A DNA stretch of 54,877 bases. Origin: an uncultured Actinomyces sp. GTDB taxonomy: Bacteria; Actinomycetota; Actinomycetes; Actinomycetales; Actinomycetaceae. Of this stretch, positions 44,842 through 53,633 are shown piece by piece. A program made the translations under genes and the position numbers. How positions within the stretch are numbered: the first letter of the stretch is position 1; every line of letters begins with the position of its first letter. Location: positions 1 to 54,877 of the forward strand of contig CAMPYB010000006.1 of NCBI GenBank assembly GCA_946998115.1, read 5' to 3'. The notes under the pieces are model-generated. The model was not told the DNA's origin. It made no database searches and saw nothing but the letters and a program-made list of their open reading frames with translations.

Positions 44842-46214
44842 TTTGAATCCTTGGAAAATAGTGTGTCGTATTCAGGGTTTGACCATCGCGTAATTGTATT
44901 TTCATAATAGGCAACATCTGCTCCGACAATTGTTAGTTTGCAACGTCCTCGTACTATTTCTCCGCTAAATGGAGATGCTTTTCCTTTGCTGAGAAATTCA
45001 TCAGGATTTATGCAATATTCTTCTGATAAATCGAATAATGTTAAATCTGCTACTTCGCCTATTTCTATACCATTTGAAACTGGTAATCCATTGCGTGATT
45101 GTGTAATGTTTGCAAAAGAAAAGCGCCTTTTAGGGCGCGTACTAAATAAATCAATTAATGCTTCAAGTGAAAGCTGATGAGTTTCAACTAATTTTGTATA
45201 TAATATAGGAAATGCTGTTTCTAGGCCGACAATACCGTTCAAACTGTGATCTAAACCTTTGCTTTTTTCTTCAGCTGTGTGTGGAGCATGATCAGTTGCA
45301 ATACACAAAATTGTTCCATCTTTGACAGCTTGCAATAATGCGAGTTGATCTTTTTTTGAACGAATAGGTGGGTTCATACGAAAACGCCCCTCTTCTTGTA
45401 ATAATTCATCATTTAGAACAAGATAGTGGGGCGCTGTTTCACAAGTTACATTTACACCTCGTCGTTTAGCGTCTCGTATAAGTTCAATGCTTTCTTTTGT
45501 GGAAACGTGGCATACGTGATACGTTACGCCTGTTTGTTCAGCAAGTTTTAGATCTCTTTCTACTTGCTTCCATTCGCTAATTGATGGATTTCCGTTATGC
45601 CCATGTGTATGTGCATATTTTCCATCATGAATTACTCCATTTTTAACTAGATTTTTTTCTTCAGCGTGTGCAACGATGCATTTACCTAAAGATTTTGCTT
45701 TTAGCATTGCTTCTTTCATTAATTTTTCATTTTGGACGCCAAATCCGTCATCGCTGAAAGCAAATACTTCTGGAGCAAGTGCTTGTAAATCAGAAATTTT
45801 TTCACCTTTTTGGCCTATAGTTATTGATGCATATGGAAATACGTGCACACGAGCATCTTTTTTGATTTTTTCTTGTTGTATAGCAAGATGCGGTAGACTA
45901 TCAGGAACTGGATCTAAATTTGGCATAGTGCAAACAGTTGTATATCCTCCTCTTGCAGCTGCTCTTGTTCCAGTTGCTATTGTTTCTTTTTCTTCTTGTC
46001 CTGGCTCCCGAAAATGTACGTGTATATCTATAAATCCTGGGAATAAATGAAGGCCTTCTGCATTATATGTTGGAATATTGTCTTTAGGATATTTTGTTAA
46101 TGAATTATCTGATGATATATTTTCAATTTTTCCATTTTTAATAGTTAAATTTATTTTTTGCCATTGGCCTTTGTAATATGCGGTTGCATTTTTTATATGG
46201 AAATCTCTTGGCAT
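44838..46214 (-). CDS. pyrC: Dihydroorotase (class I)
   Basis: PyrC cyclises N-carbamoyl-aspartate to dihydroorotate. The 458-residue amidohydrolase has the metal motif DIHVHFREPG (H65, H67). It also has AFSDDGFG with Asp at the position of the bridging lysine, as in Bacillus/Aquifex type enzymes. Further His ligands are in HAEE and HVCHVST, with the catalytic Asp in TDHAPH. The length is normal. It is the first gene of the pyr operon, preceded by a promoter and a structured leader. The Shine-Dalgarno is weak (AGAAAGAAA). Confidence 0.96.
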   Translation of the reverse strand: MPRDFHIKNATAYYKGQWQKINLTIKNGKIENISSDNSLTKYPKDNIPTYNAEGLHLFPGFIDIHVHFREPGQEEKETIATGTRAAARGGYTTVCTMPNLDPVPDSLPHLAIQQEKIKKDARVHVFPYASITIGQKGEKISDLQALAPEVFAFSDDGFGVQNEKLMKEAMLKAKSLGKCIVAHAEEKNLVKNGVIHDGKYAHTHGHNGNPSISEWKQVERDLKLAEQTGVTYHVCHVSTKESIELIRDAKRRGVNVTCETAPHYLVLNDELLQEEGRFRMNPPIRSKKDQLALLQAVKDGTILCIATDHAPHTAEEKSKGLDHSLNGIVGLETAFPILYTKLVETHQLSLEALIDLFSTRPKRRFSFANITQSRNGLPVSNGIEIGEVADLTLFDLSEEYCINPDEFLSKGKASPFSGEIVRGRCKLTIVGADVAYYENTITRWSNPEYDTLFSKDSK

Positions 46215-46267
46215 GGTGTTTCTTTCTGCTTTTATTATTTTGAGATTATGTTTATTTTTGAGGTATT

Positions 46268-46333
46268 TTATAAAAAATGAGCCTTCGCGGTATGCGAAGG
46301 TTTCCGAATATGTTTAGTTTTGAGCAAATCCAT
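46268..46333 (-). CDS. Possible 21-codon pyr leader peptide
   Basis: Within the pyr leader an ORF of 21 codons starts at ATG 46333 and ends at TAA 46268-46270 (MDLLKTKHIRKPSHTAKAHFL). It runs through the whole terminator hairpin. Ribosomes translating it close behind RNA polymerase would stop the hairpin forming, as in the leaders of E. coli pyrBI and pyrE. No strong Shine-Dalgarno precedes it (only ATTGG), so translation is uncertain. Confidence 0.35.
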   Translation of the reverse strand: MDLLKTKHIRKPSHTAKAHFL

Positions 46334-46360
46334 CCAATTTTCAGATTGTTCGCTACCGCA
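46271..46360 (-). promoter_or_regulatory. Pyr operon attenuator: antiterminator and terminator
   Basis: The minus-strand leader contains a terminator: CCTTCGC (46300-46294) pairs with GCGAAGG (46288-46282) over a 5-base loop, followed by CTCA and six T. Upstream, TGCGGTAGCGAA (46360-46349) is complementary to TTCGCATACCGC (46298-46287) over eleven pairs with one bulged A. The two structures share the terminator 5' arm and cannot coexist. This is the layout of transcription attenuation. The signal (UTP, PyrR or coupled translation) is not visible. Confidence 0.65.
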
Positions 46361-46376
46361 CACAAAAATCTCAATA

Positions 46377-46405
46377 ACTATACACACATTATTTTATAGA
46401 GTCAA
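46377..46405 (-). promoter_or_regulatory. Sigma-70-type promoter of the pyr operon
   Basis: Reading the minus strand, TTGACT (46405-46400) is followed after exactly 17 bases by TATAGT (46382-46377). This is a near-consensus primary-sigma promoter. It would start transcription near 46370, giving a leader of about 155 bases before pyrC. Confidence 0.8.
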
Positions 46406-46457
46406 TAATATTTAACTTTTTTTTTGTGTAAAATGTGTTTTTTTGATAATTGTATAT

Positions 46458-47552
46458 TTATTTTAATATTGTTTTACCTAATGATAGTATATATTTTTTA
46501 ACTTCATTTGATATAGGTAGTTGATTTATTATTTCTTTTCCATGTATATAATATTCTTGAATTTCGTTGTGGTGTTTTGCGTATGCTCCAGATTTTACTA
46601 TGAGTTTTTTTATGTATTCTATTTCTTCTTTTTGTGTATTTTCATCTTTTAAATTTTGTAAAATTTCTAACATTTTTTCTTTTAGATTATTGTCTAACAT
46701 GTCAATAGTGTATGCGAGTAATAGTGTTTTTTTCTTGTCAATTAGATCACTTTCATTATTTTTGCCAGATTGTTTTACATTAGAAAACATGGAGATTTCG
46801 TCATCTTTCATTTGAAAAGCTATACCCCAAGATTTAAGTGCTTTAGCTATGTCTGTCAAGTCAATATTTTCAGATGATAGCATAGTTCCTAATATGAATG
46901 GTTTTAATATGGAATAATGCGCACTTTTTGTTATTATAATTTCTCGAGTTAATTCTTTATTTATTTCTATTTGGTTATTAATTTGTTGATGACTTGCGTA
47001 TAAATCATAGTATTGGCCTATTGCTACTTCTGCTGTTAGTGATGTGAAATATTGAATGATTTTTTTGTATTTAGCAATGTTTAACGTTATTTTTTGACAT
47101 TGGTATATTGCTTTTGAAAAAAGTAGATCTCCTAATAATATAGCTGCATTTTTCCCGTAATTTTCGGGTGAACCGTAATATTTTTTACCTTTATGTACTT
47201 TTGAATATTGTACATGGGCAGTGGGTTTTGAACGTCTAATATTACTATTGTCTATAATGTCATCATGGATTAAAGCTGATAAATGGTATAGTTCTATGGC
47301 AGTAGTCATGAATGTTATATTATTTGTTAGTGTTTCTTGGTTTATATTTTGAGTATCGGAATATAGTGCACCAATTATGCAAATTTTAGATCTAATAAAT
47401 TTTCCAGAATTAATAATTTCTAGCGCAGGTGCTATAAAAGGTGAAATTATGTGCTTGTAATTGCTGTCGTTTTTAATTTCAATTAGTGTTTTTGAGAGTG
47501 CCTGTTTTGTGCGCTCTATTTGTTGATTCACAAATGTATCTATATTTTCCAT
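46458..47552 (-). CDS. Polyprenyl synthetase family protein (trans-prenyl diphosphate synthase)
   Basis: A 364-residue all-helical isoprenyl diphosphate synthase. The first Asp-rich motif is DDIID at residues 97-101. The second is reduced to KDDEIS, similar to the altered second motifs of actinobacterial enzymes. It elongates IPP and an allylic primer to polyprenyl diphosphates for quinone or undecaprenyl-type carriers; the chain length cannot be told from sequence. The protein is Lys/Asn/Ile-rich. In actinobacteria this gene lies near pknL and the primary sigma factor gene, which fits. It is transcribed in the same direction as the pyr operon, but the pyr promoter lies after its stop. Confidence 0.88.
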   Translation of the reverse strand: MENIDTFVNQQIERTKQALSKTLIEIKNDSNYKHIISPFIAPALEIINSGKFIRSKICIIGALYSDTQNINQETLTNNITFMTTAIELYHLSALIHDDIIDNSNIRRSKPTAHVQYSKVHKGKKYYGSPENYGKNAAILLGDLLFSKAIYQCQKITLNIAKYKKIIQYFTSLTAEVAIGQYYDLYASHQQINNQIEINKELTREIIITKSAHYSILKPFILGTMLSSENIDLTDIAKALKSWGIAFQMKDDEISMFSNVKQSGKNNESDLIDKKKTLLLAYTIDMLDNNLKEKMLEILQNLKDENTQKEEIEYIKKLIVKSGAYAKHHNEIQEYYIHGKEIINQLPISNEVKKYILSLGKTILK

Positions 47553-47633
47553 TCTTTAAAGATACTATTTATTTTTTTTCATAGCTATATGATAATATTT
47601 ACTTGTTGTGTTTTTAACGTTATAGGAAGAAAA

Positions 47634-48035
47634 ATGTCTATATTGATTAGTTATCATGGTACTGCTGAGTCGAATGTCGCATTGAGGGCCGCTACTAATG
47701 TTGCTAAAAATATGGAAGAAGAATTAGTCGTTGTCTTAGCGGCTAAAACTTCAGAAAATGATTCCAGAACTTTAGATACAGCGCCGGATACTCTTTGGGA
47801 ATTTTTAAAAAATTGTCCTGTGCCTTATAAGGTTATTAGAGCTAAAGCCAATCTTGAAATTGCTGATAGCGTATTAGAAAATGCTAAAGGTGAAAATGCT
47901 GTTCTTATTTTTATTGGTTTGGCTAGTAGGCAAAGTATTATTGGGCAAACTGTGGGTGTGAATGCTCAAAAAATCTTGCTTGAGTCTACGTGCCCTGTTG
48001 TTACGGTAACAGAATTTAGTAATTATTTAAAATAA
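47634..48035 (+). CDS. Universal stress protein (UspA-like) domain protein
   Basis: A 133-residue single-domain protein with a UspA-like alpha/beta fold. It begins MSILISYHGTAESNVALRAA and ends with the typical ILLESTCPVVTVTE. The usual ATP-binding G-2x-G-9x-G(S/T) loop is poorly kept (GLASRQSIIGQTVGVNAQKIL). I chose ATG 47634, preceded by AGGAAGA four to ten bases upstream. The longer in-frame ORF from 47520 overlaps the divergent prenyl synthase start and adds an unlikely hydrophobic stretch. The gene stands alone between the prenyl synthase and the sigma-factor promoter. Its function is unknown. Confidence 0.75.
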   Translation: MSILISYHGTAESNVALRAATNVAKNMEEELVVVLAAKTSENDSRTLDTAPDTLWEFLKNCPVPYKVIRAKANLEIADSVLENAKGENAVLIFIGLASRQSIIGQTVGVNAQKILLESTCPVVTVTEFSNYLK

Positions 48036-48036
48036 A

Positions 48037-48065
48037 TTGATTGTTGAAAGTATTTTGTGTATAAT
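48037..48065 (+). promoter_or_regulatory. Promoter of the primary sigma factor gene
   Basis: TTGATT at 48037-48042, a 17-base spacer, and a perfect TATAAT at 48060-48065. It starts right after the UspA-like gene stop and about 90 bases before the sigma gene start. This is a near-consensus primary-sigma promoter. Confidence 0.8.
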
Positions 48066-48154
48066 ACTCTGATGTGCATTTAAGTGTGTCCACTTACTGA
48101 TATCTTGATGTGAAGTAGTTTGAGTTGTGGTCTGTAATATCAGTAGTGGTTTTT

Positions 48155-49456
48155 ATGAATTGGTTCTCTATGGGAAAATTGGGCAAAGTGAATAAACGAA
48201 ATTCTAAAACTAATAATAAAAAAACTACTGATGAATTAACAATGGATTCTAATAATGTGGATGATGAGTTAGATGAAATGTCCGATGATATTGTTGAAGA
48301 TAGTGATATGATCGATGACTTTGTTCCACATGAAGAATTGACTGATGAAAAAGTCTTAGAAGATATTGATTTAGATGATTTTTCTGATTTAGAAGATGAT
48401 TCTAAAGAAGATGATGATTGCGATGATTTAGAAAATCAAGATTCAGAAGATAAACAGATAAAAGAAGAAACGCCTGCTAATGGTTTTATACTGTCAGAAA
48501 AAGATAGCACTGATGAACCAATTCAACAGGTTACAGTGGCAGGTGCCACTTCGGATCCTGTAAAAGATTATTTGAAACAAATAGGTAAAGTTGCTTTGCT
48601 TGATGCTGATCAAGAAGTTGAACTTGCTAAAAGAGTAGAAGCAGGACTTTACGCTGAAGAAAAGTTACGTAGAGATAGCGAAAATATGCTACCTAAAATG
48701 CGTCGTGATTTAGCCAAGATAGTTCAAGATGGGCAGAGAGCTAAAAATCATCTTTTGGAAGCTAATTTACGTCTAGTTGTCTCTTTAGCAAAAAGATATA
48801 CTGGTCGCGGAATGCTATTTTTGGATTTAATCCAAGAAGGTAATCTAGGTTTAATTCGCGCTGTAGAAAAATTTGATTATGTTAAAGGATATAAATTTTC
48901 TACATATGCAACATGGTGGATAAGGCAAGCAATAACGCGTGCTATGGCTGATCAGGCTCGTACAATACGTATACCAGTTCACATGGTGGAAGTTATCAAC
49001 AAGCTTGCTAGAGTTCAACGACAAATGCTTCAAGATTTAGGACGTGAACCAACTCCTGAAGAATTGGCAACTGAACTAGATATGACACCTGAAAAGGTTG
49101 TGGAAGTTCAAAAGTATGGACGTGAACCTATTTCTTTACACACTCCGCTAGGAGAAGACGGTGACAGTGAATTTGGAGATTTGATTGAAGATTCAGAAGC
49201 TGTAGTACCTGCTGATGCGGTATCTTTTACTTTGTTACAAGAACAGTTACACAGAGTTTTAGATACTTTATCTGAACGTGAAGCCGGAGTCGTTATGATG
49301 CGTTTTGGCTTAAATGATGGCCAACCAAAGACATTGGATGAGATAGGTAAAGTTTATGGTGTTACGCGAGAGCGTATTAGACAGATAGAATCAAAAACAA
49401 TGTCTAAATTGCGTCATCCATCTAGATCTCAAGTTTTACGCGATTATTTAGAATAG
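48155..49456 (+). CDS. rpoD: Primary RNA polymerase sigma factor (RpoD/SigA/HrdB)
   Basis: Group 1 sigma-70 factor. An acidic Asp/Glu-rich N-terminus (about the first 110 residues) is typical of actinobacterial SigA/HrdB. It is followed by region 1.2 (DPVKDYLKQIGK). Region 2 includes RLVVSLAKRYTGRGMLFLDLIQEGN and the -10 recognition helix YKFSTYATWWIRQAI. Region 3 starts at RIPVHMVE. Region 4 has VTRERIRQIESK for -35 contact. The start is uncertain: ATG 48155 is used here, with in-frame alternatives TTG 48125 and ATG 48170; none has a strong Shine-Dalgarno. parE follows after eight bases. The order sigma factor then parE is actinobacterial. Confidence 0.95.
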   Translation: MNWFSMGKLGKVNKRNSKTNNKKTTDELTMDSNNVDDELDEMSDDIVEDSDMIDDFVPHEELTDEKVLEDIDLDDFSDLEDDSKEDDDCDDLENQDSEDKQIKEETPANGFILSEKDSTDEPIQQVTVAGATSDPVKDYLKQIGKVALLDADQEVELAKRVEAGLYAEEKLRRDSENMLPKMRRDLAKIVQDGQRAKNHLLEANLRLVVSLAKRYTGRGMLFLDLIQEGNLGLIRAVEKFDYVKGYKFSTYATWWIRQAITRAMADQARTIRIPVHMVEVINKLARVQRQMLQDLGREPTPEELATELDMTPEKVVEVQKYGREPISLHTPLGEDGDSEFGDLIEDSEAVVPADAVSFTLLQEQLHRVLDTLSEREAGVVMMRFGLNDGQPKTLDEIGKVYGVTRERIRQIESKTMSKLRHPSRSQVLRDYLE

Positions 49457-49464
49457 GATTTATT

Positions 49465-51564
49465 ATGACAGATAAGCCTTCAGATTATTCAGCTAAAAAT
49501 TTGCAAATTCTTGAAGGTTTGGAAGCTGTGCGTAAAAGACCAGGAATGTATATTGGATCAACTGATCAGCGCGGTTTAATGCATTGTTTATGGGAAATTC
49601 TAGATAATTCAGTCGATGAAGCATTAGAAGGATATTGCGATAAAATTAAAGTCATTTTGCATTCTGATAGATCTGTAACTGTTACAGATAATGGTCGTGG
49701 TATTCCAGTAGATATTGTTAAACAAGTTGGTTTAAGCGGTGTCGAAGTTGTATTCACGAAATTACATGCAGGTGGTAAATTCGGTGGTAAAACTTATGCT
49801 TCATCTGGCGGATTGCATGGAGTAGGAGCATCAGTAGTAAATGCTTTATCGCAACGTTTAGATGTTGAAGTAGATAGATCAGGTAGAACTTATTCTATGA
49901 GTTTTTCAAGAGGTCAAGCTGGTGTTTTTAATTCTTCAGATAGTATAGGAAAAAATAATTTTACGCCTTTTAAATCTAAATCAGAATTAAATATTTTAAA
50001 AGAAGTGCCTAAAAAACAAACAGGTACTAGAATTAGGTTTTGGCCTGATGATCAAATATTTTTAAAAAATATTGATTTTTCTTATGAACAACTTGTAAAT
50101 AGAGCAAGACAGACTGCTTTTCTTATTCCTGGTTTGAAAATTGTTGTTTGTGATGAAAGAGACAATGATCATATTCAAGATATTTTTAAATTTGATGGTG
50201 GAATTAGTGATTTTGTAGAATTTATAACACATGAAGCACCTATTACAGATATCTGGAAAGTTGACGCGCAAGTTCCATATACAGAAACAGTACAACAACT
50301 CGATGAACATGGACATTTGCATCCAGTTGAAGTTGAAAGAAAATGCATAGTAAGCTGTGCAATGCAATGGAATAAAGGCTATGAAAGCGAAATAAAGTCA
50401 TTTGTGAATATTATTTCAACACCTAAAGGTGGCACACATGTTGTTGGATATGAAAATGCGTTAATAAAGTTTTTTAGAAAATATATAGAAAAAAATGCCC
50501 GTAAATTTAAGCTTAATACTAAAAATTCTAAAGTCGAAAAAGAAGATATTTTAGCTGGACTTACTGCTATTATTAGTGTGCGTTTACCAGAGCCACAATT
50601 TGAGGGGCAGACGAAAGAAATTTTAGGTACTGCGCAAGTTAAAAATATAGTGAATAATGTGGTAAGTGAATTTTTAGAATATAAATTTGATTCTAAATTG
50701 CGTGATGATAAACAGCAGAAAAATGTTTTAATTGAAAAAATTGTTGGTGAGATGCGTGCTAGAATTAGCGCTAAAATAAATAAGGAAATAACAAGGCGAA
50801 AATCAGCTTTGGAAACATCAACTTTACCAGCAAAGCTTGCAGATTGTTCAAGTAAAGACGTATCTTCATCTGAATTGTTTATCGTAGAAGGTGATTCTGC
50901 TTTAGGCACTGCCAAGTCAGCTAGAATAGCGAAATTTCAAGCACTTTTACCTATACGAGGAAAAATTTTAAATGTTCAAAAATCATCAATTTCCGATATG
51001 CTTTCTAATGCTGAATGCGCTTCTATTATTCAAGTAATTGGAGGCGGATCGGGTAAATCTTTTGATATTAATAACGCTAGATACGGTAAAGTCATTTTGA
51101 TGACAGATGCGGATGTTGATGGTGCACATATTAGGACTTTACTTTTGACATTATTTTTCAGGTATATGAGACCTATGATAGAACAAGGTAGAGTATATGC
51201 GGCAGTACCACCTTTACATCGCGTAGAGATATCGCCAATGGGCCGAAAAAAGAAGGAAATAGTTTATACATATTCTGAAGAAGAGTTACATAAATTATTA
51301 ATCAAGTTAGATAAAAGTGGCAGAAAATATAAAGAGCCTATACAACGCTACAAAGGTTTAGGAGAAATGGATGCGGATCAGTTAGCTGAAACGACTATGG
51401 ATCCTAATCTTCGTACTTTGAGACGTATAACATTTAAAGATGAGCATGAACTTTATAAAGCAGAAGGAATTTTTGAATTACTGATGGGAAATATTGTTGC
51501 GCCACGTAAAGAATTTATTGTAAATAATTCGCATAAATTTGATCGCAATAAAATAGATGCATAG
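49465..51564 (+). CDS. parE: DNA topoisomerase IV subunit B (ParE, GyrB-like)
   Basis: A type IIA topoisomerase ATPase subunit of 699 residues. The GHKL ATPase domain has LWEILDNSVDEAL, DNGRGIPVD and GGLHGVGASVVNALS. A transducer domain follows. The Toprim domain has catalytic E475 in VEGDSALGTAKSAR, and DADVDGAHIRTL for metal binding. The C-terminal signature QRYKGLGEMDADQLAETTMDP is complete. The spelling EGDSALGTAK, where GyrB has EGDSAGGSAK, and the place directly behind the primary sigma factor gene match actinobacterial ParE. The partner parC is not in the window. GyrB is the alternative, less likely. Confidence 0.88.
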   Translation: MTDKPSDYSAKNLQILEGLEAVRKRPGMYIGSTDQRGLMHCLWEILDNSVDEALEGYCDKIKVILHSDRSVTVTDNGRGIPVDIVKQVGLSGVEVVFTKLHAGGKFGGKTYASSGGLHGVGASVVNALSQRLDVEVDRSGRTYSMSFSRGQAGVFNSSDSIGKNNFTPFKSKSELNILKEVPKKQTGTRIRFWPDDQIFLKNIDFSYEQLVNRARQTAFLIPGLKIVVCDERDNDHIQDIFKFDGGISDFVEFITHEAPITDIWKVDAQVPYTETVQQLDEHGHLHPVEVERKCIVSCAMQWNKGYESEIKSFVNIISTPKGGTHVVGYENALIKFFRKYIEKNARKFKLNTKNSKVEKEDILAGLTAIISVRLPEPQFEGQTKEILGTAQVKNIVNNVVSEFLEYKFDSKLRDDKQQKNVLIEKIVGEMRARISAKINKEITRRKSALETSTLPAKLADCSSKDVSSSELFIVEGDSALGTAKSARIAKFQALLPIRGKILNVQKSSISDMLSNAECASIIQVIGGGSGKSFDINNARYGKVILMTDADVDGAHIRTLLLTLFFRYMRPMIEQGRVYAAVPPLHRVEISPMGRKKKEIVYTYSEEELHKLLIKLDKSGRKYKEPIQRYKGLGEMDADQLAETTMDPNLRTLRRITFKDEHELYKAEGIFELLMGNIVAPRKEFIVNNSHKFDRNKIDA

Positions 51565-51656
51565 AAACTTATTATTGCTTAGTTTATAAATGAATACTAT
51601 AAATTTTATACTATTTATGGAAAATCTTTATAAAAAATAATAAAATTTTGTATTGT

Positions 51657-51700
51657 ACTTGCTCGTTTAGCAAGTTGCATGTTTATCGCTCGTTTAGCGA
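51657..51700 (+). promoter_or_regulatory. Twin stem-loops with identical core upstream of aspS
   Basis: Two consecutive hairpins share the same 11-base sequence GCTCGTTTAGC (51661-51671 and 51688-51698). The first has a 7-bp stem (51657-51663 with 51669-51675), the second a 5-bp stem (51686-51690 with 51696-51700). Both have the loop CGTTT. They lie 20 bases before the aspS start. They are not a T-box. Their function is unknown. Confidence 0.5.
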
Positions 51701-51720
51701 ATATTTAGGAAGGCAAATAT

Positions 51721-53505
51721 ATGTTGCGTACACATAAAGCTGGTTCTTTACGCGCCAAAGATGCTGGTAGTATAGTTACTCTTGCAGGTTGGGTAGATAG
51801 GCGTAGGGATCACGGCGGAATCACTTTTATAGATTTACGTGATGCTTCAGGCATTGCTCAGGTAGTAATACGTGAAGAAGAAATTGCTCATGATCTTAGG
51901 AATGAGTTTGTTTTGAAAGTTACGGGTGAGGTTAGTCTTCGCCCAGAAGGTAACGAAAATCCTTCTATACCTACAGGTGAAATAGAAGTTTTATCTACTG
52001 ATGTTGAAATTTTAAATACTTGTGCGCCGTTGCCTTTCCAAGTTTCCTCTAACGCTGAAGAATCGGGACAAGTAGGGGAAGAAGTTCGATTACATCATCG
52101 TTATTTAGATTTGCGTAGAGAGAAAGCTCAATATGCTTTAAGACTTCGTTCTAAAGCCGCTAGAGCTGCTCGCGAAGTTTTGAATGAGCATGAATTTGTG
52201 GAAGTGGAAACTCCTACTCTTACTCGCTCAACGCCAGAAGGTGCTAGAGATTTTTTGGTTCCGGCTCGTCTTCGTCCGGGTACTTGGTATGCTTTGCCTC
52301 AATCTCCTCAACTTTTTAAACAAATGCTTATGGTTGCAGGTGTGGAGAAGTATTATCAGATAGCTAGATGTTATCGTGATGAAGATTTCAGAGCAGATCG
52401 TCAACCTGAATTTACACAGTTAGATATGGAAATGTCTTTTGTTGATCAAGAAGATGTTATTTCTGTAACTGAAGATGTTTTAAAAGCTATTTGGAAAGAA
52501 ATAGGTTACGATATACCTACTCCTATTGCTCATATGACTTATAAAGAAGCAATGGAACGTTTTGGTTCTGATAAACCGGATTTGCGTTTTGGTGTAGAGA
52601 TTATTGATTTGACTGAATATTTCAAAAATACTCCATTTAGAGTTTTCCAAAATGAATATGTAGGTGCAGTTGTTATGCCTGGAGGTGCTTCACAGCCTAG
52701 ACGTACATTTGACGCATGGCAAGAGTGGGCTAAGCAACGTGGAGCTAAAGGTTTAGCTTATACTACTATTGTTGATGATGGTACTTTTGCAGGACCTGTT
52801 GCTAAAAATATTAGCGATGAAGAAAGAGCGGGTCTTTTAGAAGCTACTGGTGCAAAAATTGGTGATTGTATTTTCTTTGCGGCTGGTAAAGCAGATGAAT
52901 CTAGAGCTTTACTTGGTGCTGCGCGTTTGGAAATAGGTCACAGATGTAATCTAATAAATGAAGATGAATGGTCATTTGTTTGGGTAGTTGATGCTCCATT
53001 ATTTAAACCTTCAGGTAGTGATGATGATGTTGACTTAGGTTCGTCTGCATGGACTGCTGTACATCACGCTTTCACTTCGCCTAAACCTGAATGGATTGAT
53101 TGTTTTGAGAAAGATCCAGCTAATGCTTTAGCATATGCATACGATATCGTATGTAACGGAAATGAAATTGGTGGTGGATCTATACGTATTCATCGTCGTG
53201 ATGTACAAGAGCGTATATTTGATGTAATGGGAATCGACAGTCAACAGGCTCAAGAAAAATTTGGTTTCTTACTTGATGCGTTTAAATTTGGTGCTCCTCC
53301 TCATGGTGGATTAGCTTTGGGATGGGATAGGATTATTTCTTTGCTTACAAAATCTGAATCTATCCGTGATGTTATAGCTTTCCCTAAATCTGGTGGAGGT
53401 TTTGATCCTTTGACTGAAGCTCCAGCACCTATAACGCCTCAACAGCGTGCTGAAGCAGGTATTGATTCTATTTTTGAAGAAGATGAAGAAAAACTTGAGA
53501 ATTAG
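51721..53505 (+). CDS. aspS: Aspartyl-tRNA synthetase
   Basis: Class IIb aspartyl-tRNA synthetase, 594 residues, the bacterial long type with a GAD insertion. An N-terminal OB anticodon-binding domain (about residues 1-105, LAGWVDRRRDHGGITFIDLRD) is followed by motif 1. Motif 2 is YQIARCYRDEDFRADRQPEF and motif 3 is GLALGWDRI. It charges tRNA-Asp; whether it also charges tRNA-Asn (with GatCAB) cannot be judged here. The start ATG has an AGGAAGG Shine-Dalgarno and twin hairpins just upstream. A strong terminator follows. Confidence 0.97.
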   Translation: MLRTHKAGSLRAKDAGSIVTLAGWVDRRRDHGGITFIDLRDASGIAQVVIREEEIAHDLRNEFVLKVTGEVSLRPEGNENPSIPTGEIEVLSTDVEILNTCAPLPFQVSSNAEESGQVGEEVRLHHRYLDLRREKAQYALRLRSKAARAAREVLNEHEFVEVETPTLTRSTPEGARDFLVPARLRPGTWYALPQSPQLFKQMLMVAGVEKYYQIARCYRDEDFRADRQPEFTQLDMEMSFVDQEDVISVTEDVLKAIWKEIGYDIPTPIAHMTYKEAMERFGSDKPDLRFGVEIIDLTEYFKNTPFRVFQNEYVGAVVMPGGASQPRRTFDAWQEWAKQRGAKGLAYTTIVDDGTFAGPVAKNISDEERAGLLEATGAKIGDCIFFAAGKADESRALLGAARLEIGHRCNLINEDEWSFVWVVDAPLFKPSGSDDDVDLGSSAWTAVHHAFTSPKPEWIDCFEKDPANALAYAYDIVCNGNEIGGGSIRIHRRDVQERIFDVMGIDSQQAQEKFGFLLDAFKFGAPPHGGLALGWDRIISLLTKSESIRDVIAFPKSGGGFDPLTEAPAPITPQQRAEAGIDSIFEEDEEKLEN

Positions 53506-53530
53506 TACTATTTTATAGTGAATATTTTTT

Positions 53531-53566
53531 GTCCTCACAATTAATTATTGTGGGGACATTTTTTTT
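53531..53566 (+). terminator. Intrinsic terminator after aspS
   Basis: An 11-bp stem (53531-53541 with 53547-53557, one G-U pair) with a 5-base loop is followed by eight T. It lies 25 bases after the aspS stop. Confidence 0.92.
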
Positions 53567-53633
53567 AAAAAAAGTTATGCACATTTTTGAAAATTTTTAT
53601 TTTTTAGAAGAATAGTTTTGATTAACTATATTT

